64,000 nucleotides of DNA from Bufo bufo. Taxonomy: Eukaryota > Chordata > Amphibia > Anura > Bufonidae. Both the position numbers and the translations under genes were made by a program. The notes beneath the pieces are model-generated. The model was given only the letters and a program-made list of their open reading frames with translations, was not told where the DNA came from and did no database searches. This document shows positions 23,804 through 35,035 of the stretch, piece after piece (positions within the stretch are counted from its first letter, which is position 1; every line of letters begins with the position of its first letter). The stretch lies in assembly GCF_905171765.1 (NCBI RefSeq), contig NC_053390.1:517538852-517602851 (forward strand), given 5' to 3'.

Positions 23804-24449
23804 GCCCTCAATAGAGATGTACCGAACTATTCGTCGGCGAACAGTTCCCAGCGAACATCGCTTGTTCGCGTCCGCCCCCTATACGTCATCATTGAGCAAA
23901 CTTTGACCCTGTACCTCACAGTCAGCAGACACTAGGGTGACCACGTGTCCCGGTTTGCCCGGGATCGTCCCGTAATTTACGTTTTTGTCCCGTGTCCCGG
24001 GAGCCTTCAAACCGGGACAATAGAGAGTCCCGGAATCAACTGCCTGCCAGACTGGATTTGAGTGGCGTCGCCAGGGGGGGGCCACGGCCCCCCCTACATC
24101 ATGCTGTGCCCCCCCATGTGCCCCCCCAACTAAAATGCCCCCCCAAGTGAGCCGCCGCCGCCGGGCACAGGGAGATGAGCGCTTCCATTGCGCTCATCTC
24201 CTTAGTAATCTGCCTGTGCCAGCGGAGGTGCAGGGGAGGGAGAGGCGTGTCCCTTCCCCTTCCTCTGATAGGCTGCAGGCGCTAGGCCGGCAGCCTATCA
24301 GAGGCCGGCGAAGGCGGGGCGATGACGTCATCGCACCGCCCGAGCCTTACAGCGCGGGACACAGGAAGAGTCTGCATCGCATCGCTGACACTGAGGTAAG
24401 TATAAGTGTTTTTTTTTTGTTGTTTTTTTTTTTTACAATAGTGTTACTG

Positions 24450-25120
24450 GCATTGGGGGGGCTTATTACAATGGGGGGACTTATTACAATGGGGGGGCTT
24501 ATTACAATGGGGGGGCTTAATACTGGCACATGATGGGGGGGCTTAATACTGGCACATGATGATGGGGGGGCTTAATACTGGCACATGATGATGGGGGGAC
24601 TTAATACTGGCACATCATGGGGGGCTTAATACTGGCAAGTGATGGGGGGGCTTAATACTGGCACGTAATGGGGGGCTTATTACAAGCACGTAATGGGGGG
24701 CTTATTGCTGGCACGTAATGGGGGGGCTTATTACTGACACGTAATGGGGGGCTTATTACTGGCACGTAATGGGGGGCTTATTACTGGCACGTAATGGGGG
24801 GGCTTATTACTGGCACGTAATGGGGGGGCCTATTACTGGCACGTGATGGGGGGCTTATTACTGGCACGTGATGGGGGGCTTATTACTGGCACGTGATGGG
24901 GGGCTTATTACTGGCACGTGATGAGGGGCTTATTACTGGCACGTGATGGGGGGCTTATTACTGGCACGTGATGGGGGGCTTATTACTGGCACGTGATGGG
25001 GGGCTTATTACTGGCACGTGATGGGGCTCTTGTTACTGGCACATTGGGGGGCTCTTGTTACTGGCAGTGGCACGTTATTGAGGGCACTTATTACTGGCAC
25101 ATTATTGGTGGGCACTATAG
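24450..25120. repeat. ~24-bp G-rich minisatellite
   Basis: More than twenty units of GGGGGGCTTATTACTGGCAC plus four to five bases (GTGAT or GTAAT). Variant blocks are grouped: CTTAATACTGGCACATGAT units first, GTAATGG units next, then GTGATGG units. This suggests successive local expansions. Confidence 0.9.
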
Positions 25121-25789
25121 GGGCATCTACTGAGGCCACAAAGAAGGGGTGTTTTATATGGGGGGCTCTGTACAGTAGCATTTTATACTGGGACACATTA
25201 TGGTGGGTACTATGGAGAAGGGGAGACAGGAGTACTATGGAGTCATCTACGGGGGGCACTAAGAAGGGGTATTTTATACTTGCAAATTATGGGGGACACT
25301 GAGGGCATCTACTGGGGCACGATATATGGGGCATTTTATACTGGTACATTATGGGGGGCACTAGCAGGAAGGGGGGAGAGGAGCACTATGGAGCCATTTA
25401 CTGGGGCACTATATAGGGGTATTTTATACTGGCACATTATGGGGGACATTAGCTCAACTGGGGGCATTACAAGGGGGTATGTTTTGCACATTATAAAGAG
25501 AATTCTTTCTACTGGGGGGCATTATGGTGGGTTTTATTACTCCCCCATGGTATGACCCCCTAGTAGCAGCACCAGCCTCTCCCTGCTCTGCTATCCCTCT
25601 GCCCCTTCTCCAAATCCTTATTATGAAATCTTTCTCATTAGGATAAAACACAACATCAGCTCCGCCGAGCCCCCGGCCAAAGTGTTGAAGTGGCGTCCGA
25701 GATCCCCAAGGGCCAAGCCAAGTAACTGTAAGTGTTCATGTGAAATATGCTTTTTTTTATATATGTACACTCCTGTGAGAGGCGGGGAG

Positions 25790-26040
25790 GGAGATCTGTG
25801 GATGACACTGTTATAGGGAGGGAGATCTGTGGATGACACTGTTATAGGGAGGGAGATCTGTGGATGACACTGTTATAGGGAGGGAGATCTGTGGATGACA
25901 CTGTTATGGAGGGGGAAATGGGGATGACACTGTCATGGGGTGGATCTGGGGATGACACATATAGCATAAGATGCTATATACGGTATGTGGCATCCACAGA
26001 TCCCCCCCATAGCAGTGTCATCCACAGATCCCCCTCTCTA
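25790..26040. repeat. ~31-bp repeat with inverted copies
   Basis: GAGATCTGTGGATGACACTG recurs about every 31 bases from 25792 to 25895, then degenerates. CAGTGTCATCCACAGATCCC follows in inverted orientation near 26010. The same word occurs in the MITE at 21249-22752 although the two elements have different ends. Confidence 0.85.
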
Positions 26041-26519
26041 TAAAAGGGGATTAAGAGATGTCTAACACATTAAAAATATGACCTGTTTTAGGTAGCCAGT
26101 GATTGTGTGCAGGGCACAATCACAAATTACTGAACAATGCACAGGCAGTTATGTTTATAGCAATCTCAAGCATAACTTCGATGCAATGAACTTGCCAGCG
26201 TAAGTACAAAGTACGCCGCTGTCACTAAGTGACTTAATTTTTTTAAAAAAGTATCAAAAATCATATTTTTTGGGGAGTGGACATGGGTGCGGGGGGGCCG
26301 GGGCGGGTGTCCCTGAATGGCAGTTTGGAAATGTGGTCACCCTAGCAGACACATTCCAGCCAATCAGCATACCCTCCCTCCCAGACCCTCCCACCTCCTC
26401 TAAAAAAGCAAGGACGGCAGCCCTCTTAGATTCATTCTGAAGCTACAGTGTTAGTTAGAGCAGGGAGAGTGCTGCTGCTGCTAAATTAATATAGGGTGGC
26501 AGACAAAAAAAGTCATTAC

Positions 26520-28250
26520 ATTTTTCCTCTGTAATATAATTGCAGTTTCCTGCCAGTGAGTGTCAGGCCCACAGACTGTACTGTGCCCACTGCCCACCAC
26601 TCATATAGGGTGGCACAGTACCTTGCAGATAAAAAAAGTAATTACATTTTTTCTCTGTAATATAATTGCAGTTGCCTGCCAGTGTGTGTCAGGCCCACAG
26701 ACTGTACTGTGCCCACTGCCCAACACTCATATAGGGTGGCACAGTACCTTGCAGATAAAAAAGTTGTTTAATTTTTCCTCTGTAATATAATTGCAGTTGC
26801 CTGCCAGTGAGTGTCAGGCCCACAGACTGTACTGTGCCCACTGCCCACCACTCATATAGGGTGGCACAGCACCTTGCTGTTAAAAAATTCATAAAATTTT
26901 TCCTATGTAATATAATTGCAGTTGCCTGCCAGTGAGTGTCAGGCCCACAGACTGTACTGTGCCCACTGCCCACCACTCATATAGGGTGGCACAGCACCTT
27001 GCTGTTAAAAAATTCATTTAATGTTTCCTCTGTAATATAATTGCAGTTGCCTGCCAATGAGCGTCAGGCCCACAGACTGTACTGTGCCCACTGCCCAACA
27101 CTCATATAGGGTGGCACAGCACCTTGCAGATAAAAAAGTCATTTAATTTTTCCTCTGTAATATAATTGCAGTTGCCTGCCAGTGAGTGTCAGGCCCACAG
27201 AATGTACTGTGCCCACTGTCCACCACTCATAAAGGGTGGTACAGCATCTTGCTGTTAAAAAATTCATAAAATTTTTCCTCTGTAATATAATTGCAGTTGC
27301 CTGCCAGTGAGTATCAGGCCCTCAGACTGTACTGTGCCCACTGCCCACCACTCATATAGGGTGGCACAGTATCTTGCAGATAACAAAGTCATTAAATTTT
27401 TCCTCTGTAATATAATTGCAGTTGCCTGCCAGTGAGTGTAAGGCCCATAGACTGTACTGTGCCCACTGCCCACCACTCATATAGGGTGGCACAGCATCTT
27501 GCTGTTAAAAAATTCATTTAATTTTCCCTCTGTAATATAATTTCAGTTGCCTGCCAGTGAGTGTCAGGCCCACAGACTGTACTGTGCCCACTGCCCAACA
27601 CTCATATAGGGTGGCACAGCACCTTGCAGATAAAAAAGTCATTTAATTTTTCCTCTGTAATATAATTGCAGTTGCCTGCCAGTGAGTGTCAGGCCCACAG
27701 ACTGTACTGTGCCCACTGTCCACCACTCATAAAGGGTGGTACAGCATCTTGCTGTTAAAAAATTCATAAAATTTTTCCTCTGTAATATAATTGCAGTTGC
27801 CTGCCAGTGAGTATCAGGCCCTCAGACTGTACTGTGCCCACTGCCCACCACTCATATAGGGTGGCACAGTATCTTGCAGATAACAAAGTCATTAAATTTT
27901 TCCTCTGTAATATAATTTCAGTTGCCTGCCAGTGAGTGTCAGGCCCACAGACTGTACTGTGCCCACTGCCCACCACTCATATAGGGTGGCACAGTACCTT
28001 GCTGTTAAAAAATTCATTTAATTTTTCCTCTGTAATATAATTGCAGTTGCCTGCCAGTGAGTGTCAGGCCCACGGACTGTACTGTGCCCACTGCCCACCA
28101 CTCATATAGGGTGGCACAGTACCTTGCAGATAAAAAAGTCATTAAATTTTTTCTTTGTAATATAATTGCAGTTGCCTGCCAGTGTGTGTCAGGCCCACAG
28201 ACTGTACTGTGGCCACTGCCCACCACTCATATAGGGTGGCACAGTACCTT
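26520..28250. repeat. hAT 3 array of 125-bp units with a 500-bp higher-order period
   Basis: Fourteen units begin CCTGCCAGTG at 26549, 26675, 26800, 26925, 27050 and then every 125 bases to about 28175. Each contains TGTACTGTGCCCACTGCCCA and ACTCATATAGGGTGGCACAG. Variant units (CTCATAAAGGGTGGTACAGC and GTATCAGGCCCTCAG) recur exactly 500 bases apart, near 27225 and 27725. The minus-strand frames at 26689-28226 are repeat translations. Confidence 0.93.
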
Positions 28251-28289
28251 GCACGCATAGTACCACTAATCTAAAAAAAAAAGACAGGC

Positions 28290-31200
28290 AGAGGCAGGCC
28301 ACCCCTCAGGGGCCGTCGTGGTCGTGGTGCTGTGATTTCCTTTGGCCCTAGAATAATGCCCAGTGTTCAGAGGCCACGTACCCTGAACTCGAAAAATTCT
28401 GAGGACATAGTTGACTGGCTTACACAGGACACCCAATCTTCTACAGCTTCCGCTGGGAACCTTGACGCACCATCCTCCTCCAGCTCAGCTTCGGGCACCT
28501 CTCAAGTTACTACTCGCCCACCCGCCGCCACCACCAACACTAGCACCACAGCCGCTTCACTTGATCTGTCAGAGGAGTTATTTACACATCAGTTGGAAGA
28601 AATGAGTGATGCGCAACTATTAGTGCCAGAGTATGTAGATAACAGGGATATGTCTCAGTCAGGCAGCATTACACACATGAACGTACGGTGTGATGATGAT
28701 GATGATGTTGTACCCGCTGCTGCTTCCTTTGCTGAGTTGTCAGATACAAGTGAAGCGGTTGATGATGACGATGTATCCGTGGATGTCACGTGGGTGCCCG
28801 CTCGAAGAGAAGAAGAACAGGGGGAAAGTTCAGATGGGGAGACAGAGAGGAGGAGGAGACGAGTTGGAAGCAGGGAGAGGTCGTCGCAAGGAGCTAGTGG
28901 CACAGTCAGACAGCATGTATCGGCACCCGGGGTCAGCCAGACAGCACGCCAATCAACGCATGCTGTTGCCACCACCAGAATGCCGTCATTGCAAAGCTCA
29001 GCAGTGTGGCATTTTTTTTGTGTGTCTGCCTCTGATAACAGCGATGCCATTTGCAACCTGTGCCAAAATAAAAACTGAGTCGTGGGAAGTCCAACACCCA
29101 CTTAGGTACAACTGCTTTGCGAAGGCACATGATCTCACATCACAAACGCCTATGGCATCAACACAAGTACAAGCAGCACACAAACTCAAAGCCACCATCC
29201 TCCTCCTGGTCAAGCATCTTCAGCCACGTCAACCACTGCTGTCCTCCTTGCCCCCTCTCAACCACCCGCCACTCCGCCTCTCACCTTCAGCAGTTCCTGC
29301 TCATCTGCCCACAGTCAGGTGTCTGTCAAGGAAATGTTTGAGTGTAAGAAGCCAATGTCACAGAGTCACCCCCTTGCCCGGCGGCTGACAGCTGGCTTGT
29401 CGGAACTCTTAGCCCACCAGCTTTTACCATACAAGCTGCTGGAGTCTGAGACCTTCAAAAAATTTGTAGCTATTGGGACACCGCAGTGGAAGGTACCCGG
29501 CCGAATTTTTTTTTCACAAAAGGCAATCCCCAACCTGTACTCTATTGTGGAAAAGGAAGTCATGGCATGTCTGGCACACAGTGTTGGGGCAAGGGTCCAT
29601 CTGACCACTGATACCTGGTCTGCAAAGCACGGTCAGGGCAGGTATATCACGTACACTGCGCATTGGGTAAACCTGCTGACGGCTGCCAAGCATGGAATGC
29701 GTGGCTCTGCAGCAGAGTTGGTGACACCGCCACGACTTGCAGGCAGGCCTGCTGCCACCTCTTCTACTCCTCCTACTCCATCCTCTTCGCTAACCTCTTC
29801 AGCTGAGTCCTCTTCTGCTGCTGCGTCTTGCTCCACATCAACTGCACCCCCCCAGCTCCCCAGGGGCTATTCCACATCCCAGGTACGACAGTGTCACGCC
29901 GTCTTGGGGTTGACTTGCCTGAAAGCAGAGAGTCACACCGGACCAGTACTCCTGTCTGCCCTGAATGCACAGGTGGATCAGTGGCAGACCCCGCACCAAC
30001 TGGAGATCGGCAAAGTGGTGTGTGACAACGGAAGCAATCTGTTGGCGGCATTGAATTTGGGCAAGTTGCCACATGTGCCGTGCGTGGCACATGTGTTGAA
30101 TCTGATCGTACAACGCTTTGTGTATAAGTACCCAGGCTCACATGACGTCCTCAAGCAGGCCAGGAAGGTGTGTGGCCATTTCAGGCGTTCCTACACGGCC
30201 ATGGCGCACTTTTCCGATATTCAGGGACGAAACAACATGCCAGTGAGGTGCTTGATTTGCGACAGCCCGACACGTTGGAATACAACACTCCTAATGTTCG
30301 ACCACCTGCTCCAACAAGAAAAAGCCATCAACGAGTATTTGTATGACCGGGGTGCTAGGACAGCCTCTGCGGAGCTGGGTATTTTTTTGCCACGTTACTG
30401 GACGCTAATGCGCAATGCCTGTAGGCTCATGCGTCCTTTTGAGGAGGTGACAAACCTAGCCAGTCGCACCGAAGGCACCATCAGCGACCTCATCCCATTT
30501 GTTTTCTTCCTGGAGCGTGCCCTGCGAAGAGTGCTGGATCAGGCCGCAGATGAGCGTGAAGAGGAAGAGTTGTAGTCACCATCAACACCAGAAACAGCCT
30601 TATCATCATCGCTTGCTGGACCTGCGGCAACGCTGGAAGAGAAGTCTGAGGAAGAGGAGTCAGAGGAGGAATGTGGCTTTGAGGAGGAGGAAGACCAACC
30701 ACAGCAGGCATCCCAGGGTGCTCGTTGTCACCTATCTGGGACCCGTGGTGTTGTACGTGGCTGGGGGCAAGAACAGACCTTCAATGAGATCAGTGAGGAC
30801 GAGGAACGGGACATGAGTAGCTCAGCATCCAACTTTGTGCAAATGGGGTCTTTCATGCTGTCATGCCTGTTGAGGGACCCTCGTATAAAAAGGTTGAAGG
30901 AGACCGACCTGTACTGGGTGGCCACGCTACTAGACCCCCAGTATAAGCAGAAAGTGGCTGAAATGTTACCGAATTACTGGAAGTCGGAAAGGATGCAGCA
31001 GTTCCAAAACAAGTTAAAAAGTATGCTTTACACAGCGTATAAGGGTGATGTCACAGCACAACGGGAATCTAACAGGGGTAGAGGTGAAAGTAATCCTTCT
31101 CCTACCATGACCACGCCGGCAAGGACAGGACGTTGTTGTTGATGGAGGACATGCAGAGCTTTTTAAGTCCTACGCATCGCCACAGCCCTTCGGGGTCCAC

Positions 31201-31519
31201 CCTCAGAGAACGACTCGACCGACAGGTAGCAGACTACCTCGCCTTAACTGCAGATATCGACACTCTGAGGAGCGATGAATCCCTTAACTACTGGGTGTGC
31301 GGGCTTGACCTGTGGCCTGAGCTATCCCAATTTGCGATAGAACTTCTGGCCTGCCCCGCTTCAAGTGTCCTGTCAGAAAGGACCTTCAGTTCAGCAGGAG
31401 GTATTGTCACTGAGAAGAGAAGTCGCCTAGGTCAAAAAAGTCTAGATTACCTCACCTTTATTAAGATGAATGAGGCATGGATCCCGAAGGGACTGACAGT
31501 GGGGGATGCATTTGACTAA
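28290..31519 (+). pseudogene. hAT transposase with BED finger, damaged (element 3)
   Basis: The N-terminal region reads RPRTLNSKNSEDIVDWL near 28370, then acidic blocks with VDVTW near 28780. The BED finger is at about 28990-29145 (VWHFF, CNLCQ, then RRHMISHH). A single-base loss in an A run near 29070 shifts frame within the finger, and at least one further frame change follows before 29319. The RNase H-like core 29319-30575 is open for 418 codons and has HLTTDTWSAKHGQG, VCDNGSNLLAA and PCVAHVLNLIVQ. TAG at 30573-30575 interrupts a frame that otherwise continues to 31142, and a last frameshift near 31130 leads to the dimerisation region (CPASSVLSERTFSSAGG) ending at 31519. It is the least decayed core of the three. 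Confidence 0.9.
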
Positions 31520-32681
31520 AAAAAGGCCTGATGAGATACCTTGGGCTAAAAAGGGTCCTCACGCTGCTGTATTTAATCTCTGCATGCCGGATGACTTGCG
31601 TGACTTCTCCGCCACCAACTAGGGTTCAAGCCGCAATGTTTTAGTACACTTTCTGCCTGGAAAACATCAATTTTTCTGTCTGCTGCTACAGCAGCGGCTG
31701 CAACAGTACCTAATTTTTCAGGCATGTGTACATGCCTAATTTTTCTGGCCTCTGGTGCTGCACTGTGGCAAAAACAAAACAAAAAAAAGGCACATACATG
31801 TGTCCATTCCCCTTTGTGATCGTTACCTTGTTGTGGTGAAGGGGCTTGCGTATCACAATGAAGCAATCACCTCTATGAGTGTGTTGGCAATATTGGCACA
31901 CCCCAGATGATAAGGTCGTTGCTTCATTGTGAACAGACCAAAAGCGATCGGCTGGATAATTTTTCATACAAAAAACATTCATTTTCTTTGTGATCATCTA
32001 AGTTGATCATAAAAGCCTACTAGGCCAACAATGGGCCCACACTGCAGAATCATTGTTTTCTGGGTCACTTAACTGTCACTGAACTACCTCAGCACGACTA
32101 TAGGCTTTGAAAAACCGCCATCGCCTGCAAACTCCCGAACGTGTGCACGAGCATCACTACACCAAGATTGACGCATAGAGGAATAAAATTTATGTCATGA
32201 GTGTGTCAACTATTGACAACCCTTTACGGTTGTTTGCGGTGCGTTAAACGGGGAGTTTGGTCTGTCAGAGTTTGGTCTGTCACTGTGAAGCGGGCGTAAC
32301 CCTTACACTACCTGATCGATACAACATCATACCTGATCGTATACACACACTGGATGTTTTAAAGCACGTTATTCCAAACAATTTAGGAATGTTAGGTGAT
32401 TTATGCCCTTTATGGATTAAAACCCGACTCTGTGTCAACTACGTAATTTTCCATGGGAGTTTTGCCATGGATCCCCCTCCGGCATGCCACAGTCCAGGTG
32501 TTAGTCCCCTTGAAACAACTTTTCCATCACTATTGTGGCCAGAAAGAGTCCCTGTGGGTTTTAAAATTCGCCTGGCTATTGAAGTCTATGGCTGTTTGCC
32601 CGGTTTGCCCATTCGCGAACATTTGCGTAAATTCGCTTTCGCCGTTGGCAAATTTAAAGTTTTATGTTCGTGACATCTCTA
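31520..32681. other. 3' tail of hAT 3
   Basis: No coding region. TTCGCGAACATTTGCGTAAA and TTATGTTCGTGACATCTCTA form the subterminal and terminal region. Nothing else is recognised. Confidence 0.6.
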
Positions 32682-33070
32682 GCCCTCAACCATAATTATT
32701 TCCATGGTCAGCTCAGCAGCAGCCCCTCAACCATAATTTTTTCCATGGTCAGCTCAGCAGCAAGCCCTCAACCATAATTGTTTCCATGGTCAGCACAGCA
32801 GCAGCCCCTCAACCATAATTTTTTCCATGGTCAGCTCAGCAGCAGGCCCTCAACCATAATTTTTTCCATGGTAAGATCAGTAGCAGGCCCTCGCCCCTAA
32901 TGTTTTAGAGAGTCAGCTCACCAGCAGACCCTCAACCATAATTTTTTCGATGGTCAGCTCAGCAGCAGAAAGTCACCCCTCGCCCCTAATGTTTTAGAGG
33001 GTCACCAGCAGGCCCTTGCTCCTAATGTTTATGAGAGTCACCATCAGGCCATCAATCATAATTTTGCAAG
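32682..33070. repeat. hAT 2 tail minisatellite, right part
   Basis: About eight to nine ~40-bp units contain CCCTCAACCATAATTTTTTC and CATGGTCAGCTCAGCAGCAG. Later units vary (CTCGCCCCTAATGTTTTAGA). It continues the array cut at 23803. Confidence 0.9.
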
Positions 33071-33679
33071 AGTGTGTATGATGCCCTCCTTTATGTGCAA
33101 TAAAGGGTGTATTGGAGTGCCGATTCCTTGTAATTTTTGGCAGCCCTTTCACTTAGTGCATAGGCTTTATGAGTGTAGGAGTCCCACTACCTGAACAATT
33201 GTACCACAATGTGAATGAGGCCCTCCTCTATGTGATATACAGGTTGTATCCGAGTGCCTCTTCCTTGTAATTTTTGGCAGCACTTGCACTTTATATGCAA
33301 GTAAATATACCGGAAAGAATGTTTCCTAACAATTTTTCCTCTAAAATCGATTTTATCTTCGGTTTGGTGCGCATTATTGTCAGTCTGTAAAAGTGGCGTA
33401 ATACTCGGACAACATCGTTCCCATCAGCGACCTGGGAATCCAAGATGCATCCAGACATCCTCCCCATGCTGTTCCGGACCCATTTCAGTGGTGTTTCCAT
33501 CAATTTCTGACCTTTTCCTATGAACCAGACACCCTCCCCTCTTCAGAGCAGGCGGTGCCGGGTTTAATGCTCGGGTTCTTCCATTGACTTCCATTGTGCT
33601 CGGGTGCTCAGTAGAGCACCCGAGCATCCCGAGGTGTTCTCCTCGAGCACCTGAGCACTTTGGTGCTCGATCAACACTA
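33071..33679. other. 3' end region of hAT 2
   Basis: Two loosely similar copies of CCTTGTAATTTTTGGCAGC lie at 33128 and 33265. CGAGCACCTGAGCACTTTGG precedes the terminal repeat. No coding region. Confidence 0.55.
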
Positions 33680-33687
33680 CTTCTAAC

Positions 33688-34553
33688 ACATCCCTAAATC
33701 CTAGCCCTGACCTCCTAACTGTATGAACGAACCCTAATGGTGGGAGGGCTCATACCCGGAACCTCGGGCACTACTAACCCTAGAGATCCTTGGTAATAGT
33801 GTCAAGGCTAGGAGACGACCTGTTCATCCACGACACGGATGAACCGGAGTCTCCAGCAGGACTAGCAACAAGGAAAGGGACAGACAGTAGCATGAACCAG
33901 ATTGGCAGGTAAGCACCCAGCGCAAACAACACAAACGGGAACAACAGCACTTACCTACCACAACAACTAGATGAAACAACTGCTACTGACTTGTGGTTCC
34001 CCCTCTGGGAAACCCTGGGGCCCACTTCTGCAGGCAGGTGGTCAATGCGGTTCCCCCTCCGAGGAACCCAGGAGCCCCCTCACCGGAGGCACAACACACA
34101 GGGAAACGCCTTGCATAAATGCTGAACGAACAACACCAAAGACCAGACATGAAACAACAAGATGTACCCCACACCCTGAACATAAACCCACACCAAACAT
34201 CAACACTGGTAAGGTAGGGAAAATGGAGGATACATAAGGGATGACAATCTATGTCCAACAAGGTGGCTCTCAAACTGGACAGATGGTTAGGTCCAGGATT
34301 GCAGCATAACTCCAGCTCCACAAGAACCTGAAGTCCCAATAAACTCAGGCTCCAAGCCCAAGTACTATAAGAGCCCACACCCAGCTCGACCTTGCTCACA
34401 CTTTAACCCCATACCCACCAGAATTGGAAGGGACAACAACCTTAAAGGGGAAGTGTGTAAACATGCTAAAAACTACACGTTGCTACCGGCAACAAGCATG
34501 CACGGCTAAAGTGTCACGGTCCACTACCACCAGACCATGACACAGCCATGACA
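33688..34553. repeat. Right LTR, second part
   Basis: It continues exactly where 17246 stopped and matches the left LTR from about 15860 to 16684. It ends CCATGACA at 34553. Confidence 0.8.
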
Positions 34554-35035
34554 GGAGGTCTCTCTTAAGAAGGCAGGGGACCGTGGATGTCACTATTAAG
34601 GGGATGGGGTATTGTGAAGGTGACTTTTAAAGGGGTGGTGCTTTGGAGGTCACGGTTATGGGGGAGGGCACTGTGGAGGTCAGTGTCAAGGGGGTGGGGT
34701 GCTGTCGAGGTCACCATTAAAAGGGGCGATGTGAGGGGGGTCACTGTTAAGGGGACAGTCCGCTGTGTTAAGGGAGTGGGGTGCTTTGTAGGTTAATGTT
34801 AAGGGGGTGTAGCCCTGTGGAGGTCATTGTTAAGGGGTAGATCACTGTGGAGGGTCACTGTTAAGTGGGCGGGCCGCTGTGGAGGTCTTTGTTAGGGGGT
34901 CAGGTGAGGTGTTGTGGAGGTCACGTTTTAAGGGAGTGGTGCACTGTGTGGGATCAGTGTTGAGGGGTGGGATGCTATGGTGGTCACTGTTAAGGGGGCG
35001 GGGTGAGGTAGAGGTCACTGTTATGGGGACATTGT
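34554..35035. repeat. Helitron minisatellite, right part
   Basis: Units of GTGGAGGTCACTGTTAAGGG with G-rich variants continue the array interrupted at 15749. Confidence 0.8.

Larger units (their letters stand above)
23933..26344. mobile_element. hAT-type MITE with TAGGGTGACCAC ends, inside hAT 3
   Basis: It starts TAGGGTGACCACGTGTCCC and ends ATGTGGTCACCCTA. GCAGACAC is duplicated exactly at 23925-23932 and 26345-26352. The interior holds a ~24-bp G-rich minisatellite (24450-25120), looser G-rich repeats to about 25540, and 31-bp repeats (25790-26040). No transposase. The run of C near 24085-24150 next to GTGGCGTCGCCAGG may mark a further nested element whose ends I could not fix. Confidence 0.9.
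23812..32681 (+). mobile_element. hAT element 3
   Basis: It starts TAGAGATGTACCGAAC and ends GTTCGTGACATCTCTA. GCCCTCAA is duplicated exactly at 23804-23811 and 32682-32689. The insertion lies in the tail minisatellite of hAT 2. Inside are a MITE (23933-26344), a 125-bp array (about 26520-28250), a damaged transposase (about 28290-31519) and an ~1.15-kb tail with CATTCGCGAACATTTGCG near the right end. Without the MITE it is about 6.45 kb. Confidence 0.92.
17247..33679 (+). mobile_element. hAT element 2, host of hAT 3 and a MITE
   Basis: The left end is TAAGTGATGATCGAGCA and the right end TGCTCGATCAACACTA, which is TAGTGTTGATCGAGCA on the other strand. CTTCTAAC is duplicated exactly at 17239-17246 and 33680-33687, and removing the insert rejoins the right LTR. 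Parts in order: 5' region with a TATAAAG in a hairpin loop, ~90-bp array, BED/hAT transposase, 3' minisatellite. A MITE (21249-22752) interrupts the transposase and hAT 3 (23812-32681) interrupts the tail. Confidence 0.9.
15750..34553. mobile_element. LTR element, two LTRs with a tiny interior, split by hAT 2
   Basis: Left LTR 15750-16684 starts TGTCACGG and ends CCGTGACA. Right LTR starts TGTTACGATG at 17141, is interrupted by hAT 2 after 17246, resumes at 33688 and ends CCATGACA at 34553. Flanks AGAGG (15745-15749) and GGAGG (34554-34558) form a 5-bp target duplication with one mismatch, and the Helitron minisatellite continues on both sides. The interior is only 456 bases, so it is a TRIM-like or internally deleted copy. 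On the minus strand a purine tract (GAGGGGAGGGAG) directly precedes an LTR start, which suggests minus orientation. No gag or pol is visible. Confidence 0.75.

Noticed and set aside
26689..28226. Four similar minus-strand frames of about 70-95 codons
   Set aside because: They are translations of the 125-bp array, with period-matched repeats and no start context or domain.
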